From Pseudomonadota bacterium (GTDB taxonomy: Bacteria; Pseudomonadota; Gammaproteobacteria; Halothiobacillales; Halothiobacillaceae), in assembly GCA_021795795.1 (NCBI GenBank), contig JAJYPA010000216.1, forward strand, positions 1 to 12,393: a stretch of 12,393 nucleotides of DNA. Direction: 5' to 3'. Every line of letters starts with the position of its first letter. Positions within the stretch are counted from its first letter, which is position 1. This document shows positions 11,946-12,393 of the stretch, in pieces. Under the pieces are notes generated by a model. It searched no databases. It was not told the origin of the DNA and saw only the letters and a program-made list of their open reading frames with translations. Both the position numbers and the translations under genes were made by a program.

Positions 11946-12393
11946 TGCTCATCCTCCCCGTAATACTTCTTATGGGCGATTTCCACGAGGCTGGTCGAAT
12001 CGGCAGGCTCTTCCACGGCCGTATCGGCTGCACCCGGCTGATGGCGCTTGCGGTGGGCATTGGCTTCCCGGTCCAGGGGCGTGGCCCGGCCCAGATCTTC
12101 TCCTGCGGCGCTTTCTACAGACACCACCCGGCCGGCATGGGCGTCGACCACGAGGGTGACGGTCTTGCCTACCAGCGCATAAGGAACTTCGAAGAACTGA
12201 CCCAGATAAGAGACGGTCCCATCCTTGCGCACTTTACGGGCCTCGCGGTGATAAAACAGCGCATCGAGGTGGGCCGCCTGGGTGCCGAGGCTGCGAATCC
12301 GGGGCAGATCCTGCTGGTAGCGGAGCAAGGGCGTCAGCCCCTCCAGACCCCCATGGGGCCGCTGGTGGTAGACCTGCTCCAGCCAGGCCCAGA
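11942..12393 (-). CDS. C-terminal part of a DDE/Mu-type transposase, cut by the window edge
   Basis: In frame, 149 residues are visible. They open with a WAWLEQVYHQRPHGGLEGLT-type motif, typical of the end of the integrase/DDE core and its linker (YNxxRPHxxLxGxTP). Then comes the C-terminal Mu-transposase-like beta-barrel: FYHREARKVRKDGTVSYLGQ, FFEVPYALVGKTVTLVVDAH and RVVSVESAAGEDLGR. A polar tail ending HKKYYGEDEQ closes the protein. The catalytic residues and N-terminus lie beyond 12393. The stop overlaps the ATPase start. I cannot decide the exact transposon family from this part. Confidence 0.85.
   Translation of the reverse strand, partial: WAWLEQVYHQRPHGGLEGLTPLLRYQQDLPRIRSLGTQAAHLDALFYHREARKVRKDGTVSYLGQFFEVPYALVGKTVTLVVDAHAGRVVSVESAAGEDLGRATPLDREANAHRKRHQPGAADTAVEEPADSTSLVEIAHKKYYGEDEQ

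Noticed and set aside
11310..11963. Plus-strand open frame of 217 codons opposite the transposon ATPase
   Set aside because: The Walker A and B motifs on the minus strand are decisive, and the plus frame is a codon-bias shadow.

Overview
The window is about 12.4 kb of proteobacterial accessory DNA. Every gene I can support lies on the minus strand, so the layout is given in transcription order, right to left. Nothing in the sequence fixes the host. The G+C-balanced coding style, the strong AGGAG-type ribosome sites and the gene mix suggest a gamma- or betaproteobacterium or an Acidithiobacillus-like organism, and this is inference only. The mix of a transposon, phage-type genes and stress genes points to a plasmid, an integrative element or a genomic island.

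Right edge (10751-12393): the end of a transposon. It carries the C-terminal part of a DDE/Mu-like transposase (cut by the window edge), an ExeA/TniB-like AAA ATPase and a 67-residue acidic protein. Each consecutive pair overlaps by ATGA. Beyond them is a 200-bp non-coding end with several TGTCCCG-type repeats that look like transposase binding sites. A strong intrinsic terminator at 10713-10741 sits just outside it.

Middle (6741-10594): a tight operon of ybjQ-like gene, D12-class adenine methyltransferase, tandem double Bro-N antirepressor-like protein, RecA/Sak4-like ATPase, and SPOUT (SpoU/TrmH) RNA methyltransferase. Most of its junctions overlap by a few bases. Methylase, Bro-N and RecA-like genes together are typical of phage or plasmid early regions. 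A ~310-bp gene-free stretch (6429-6740) follows. It holds a pair of REP-like CCCCGC hairpins, a plus-strand terminator, a small gene remnant and direct repeats upstream of the HU gene.

Left (50-6422): an HU-type nucleoid protein, an exported protein of unknown function, then a seven- to nine-gene operon built around the Ter/TelA stress family. Its order is a vWA (TerF-like) protein, an unknown 130-residue protein, a TerD-domain protein, a broken tiny membrane ORF, a 71-residue membrane protein, a Cys-containing unknown protein, a 381-residue coiled-coil protein that may be a distant TelA relative, TelA, and possibly a 38-residue peptide. By family knowledge, TerD/vWA/TelA genes act together in tellurite, chemical-stress, colicin and phage resistance. 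This set has no TerC and instead encodes one or two tiny membrane proteins and two unrecognised soluble partners. That makes it the best candidate for an under-described system here.
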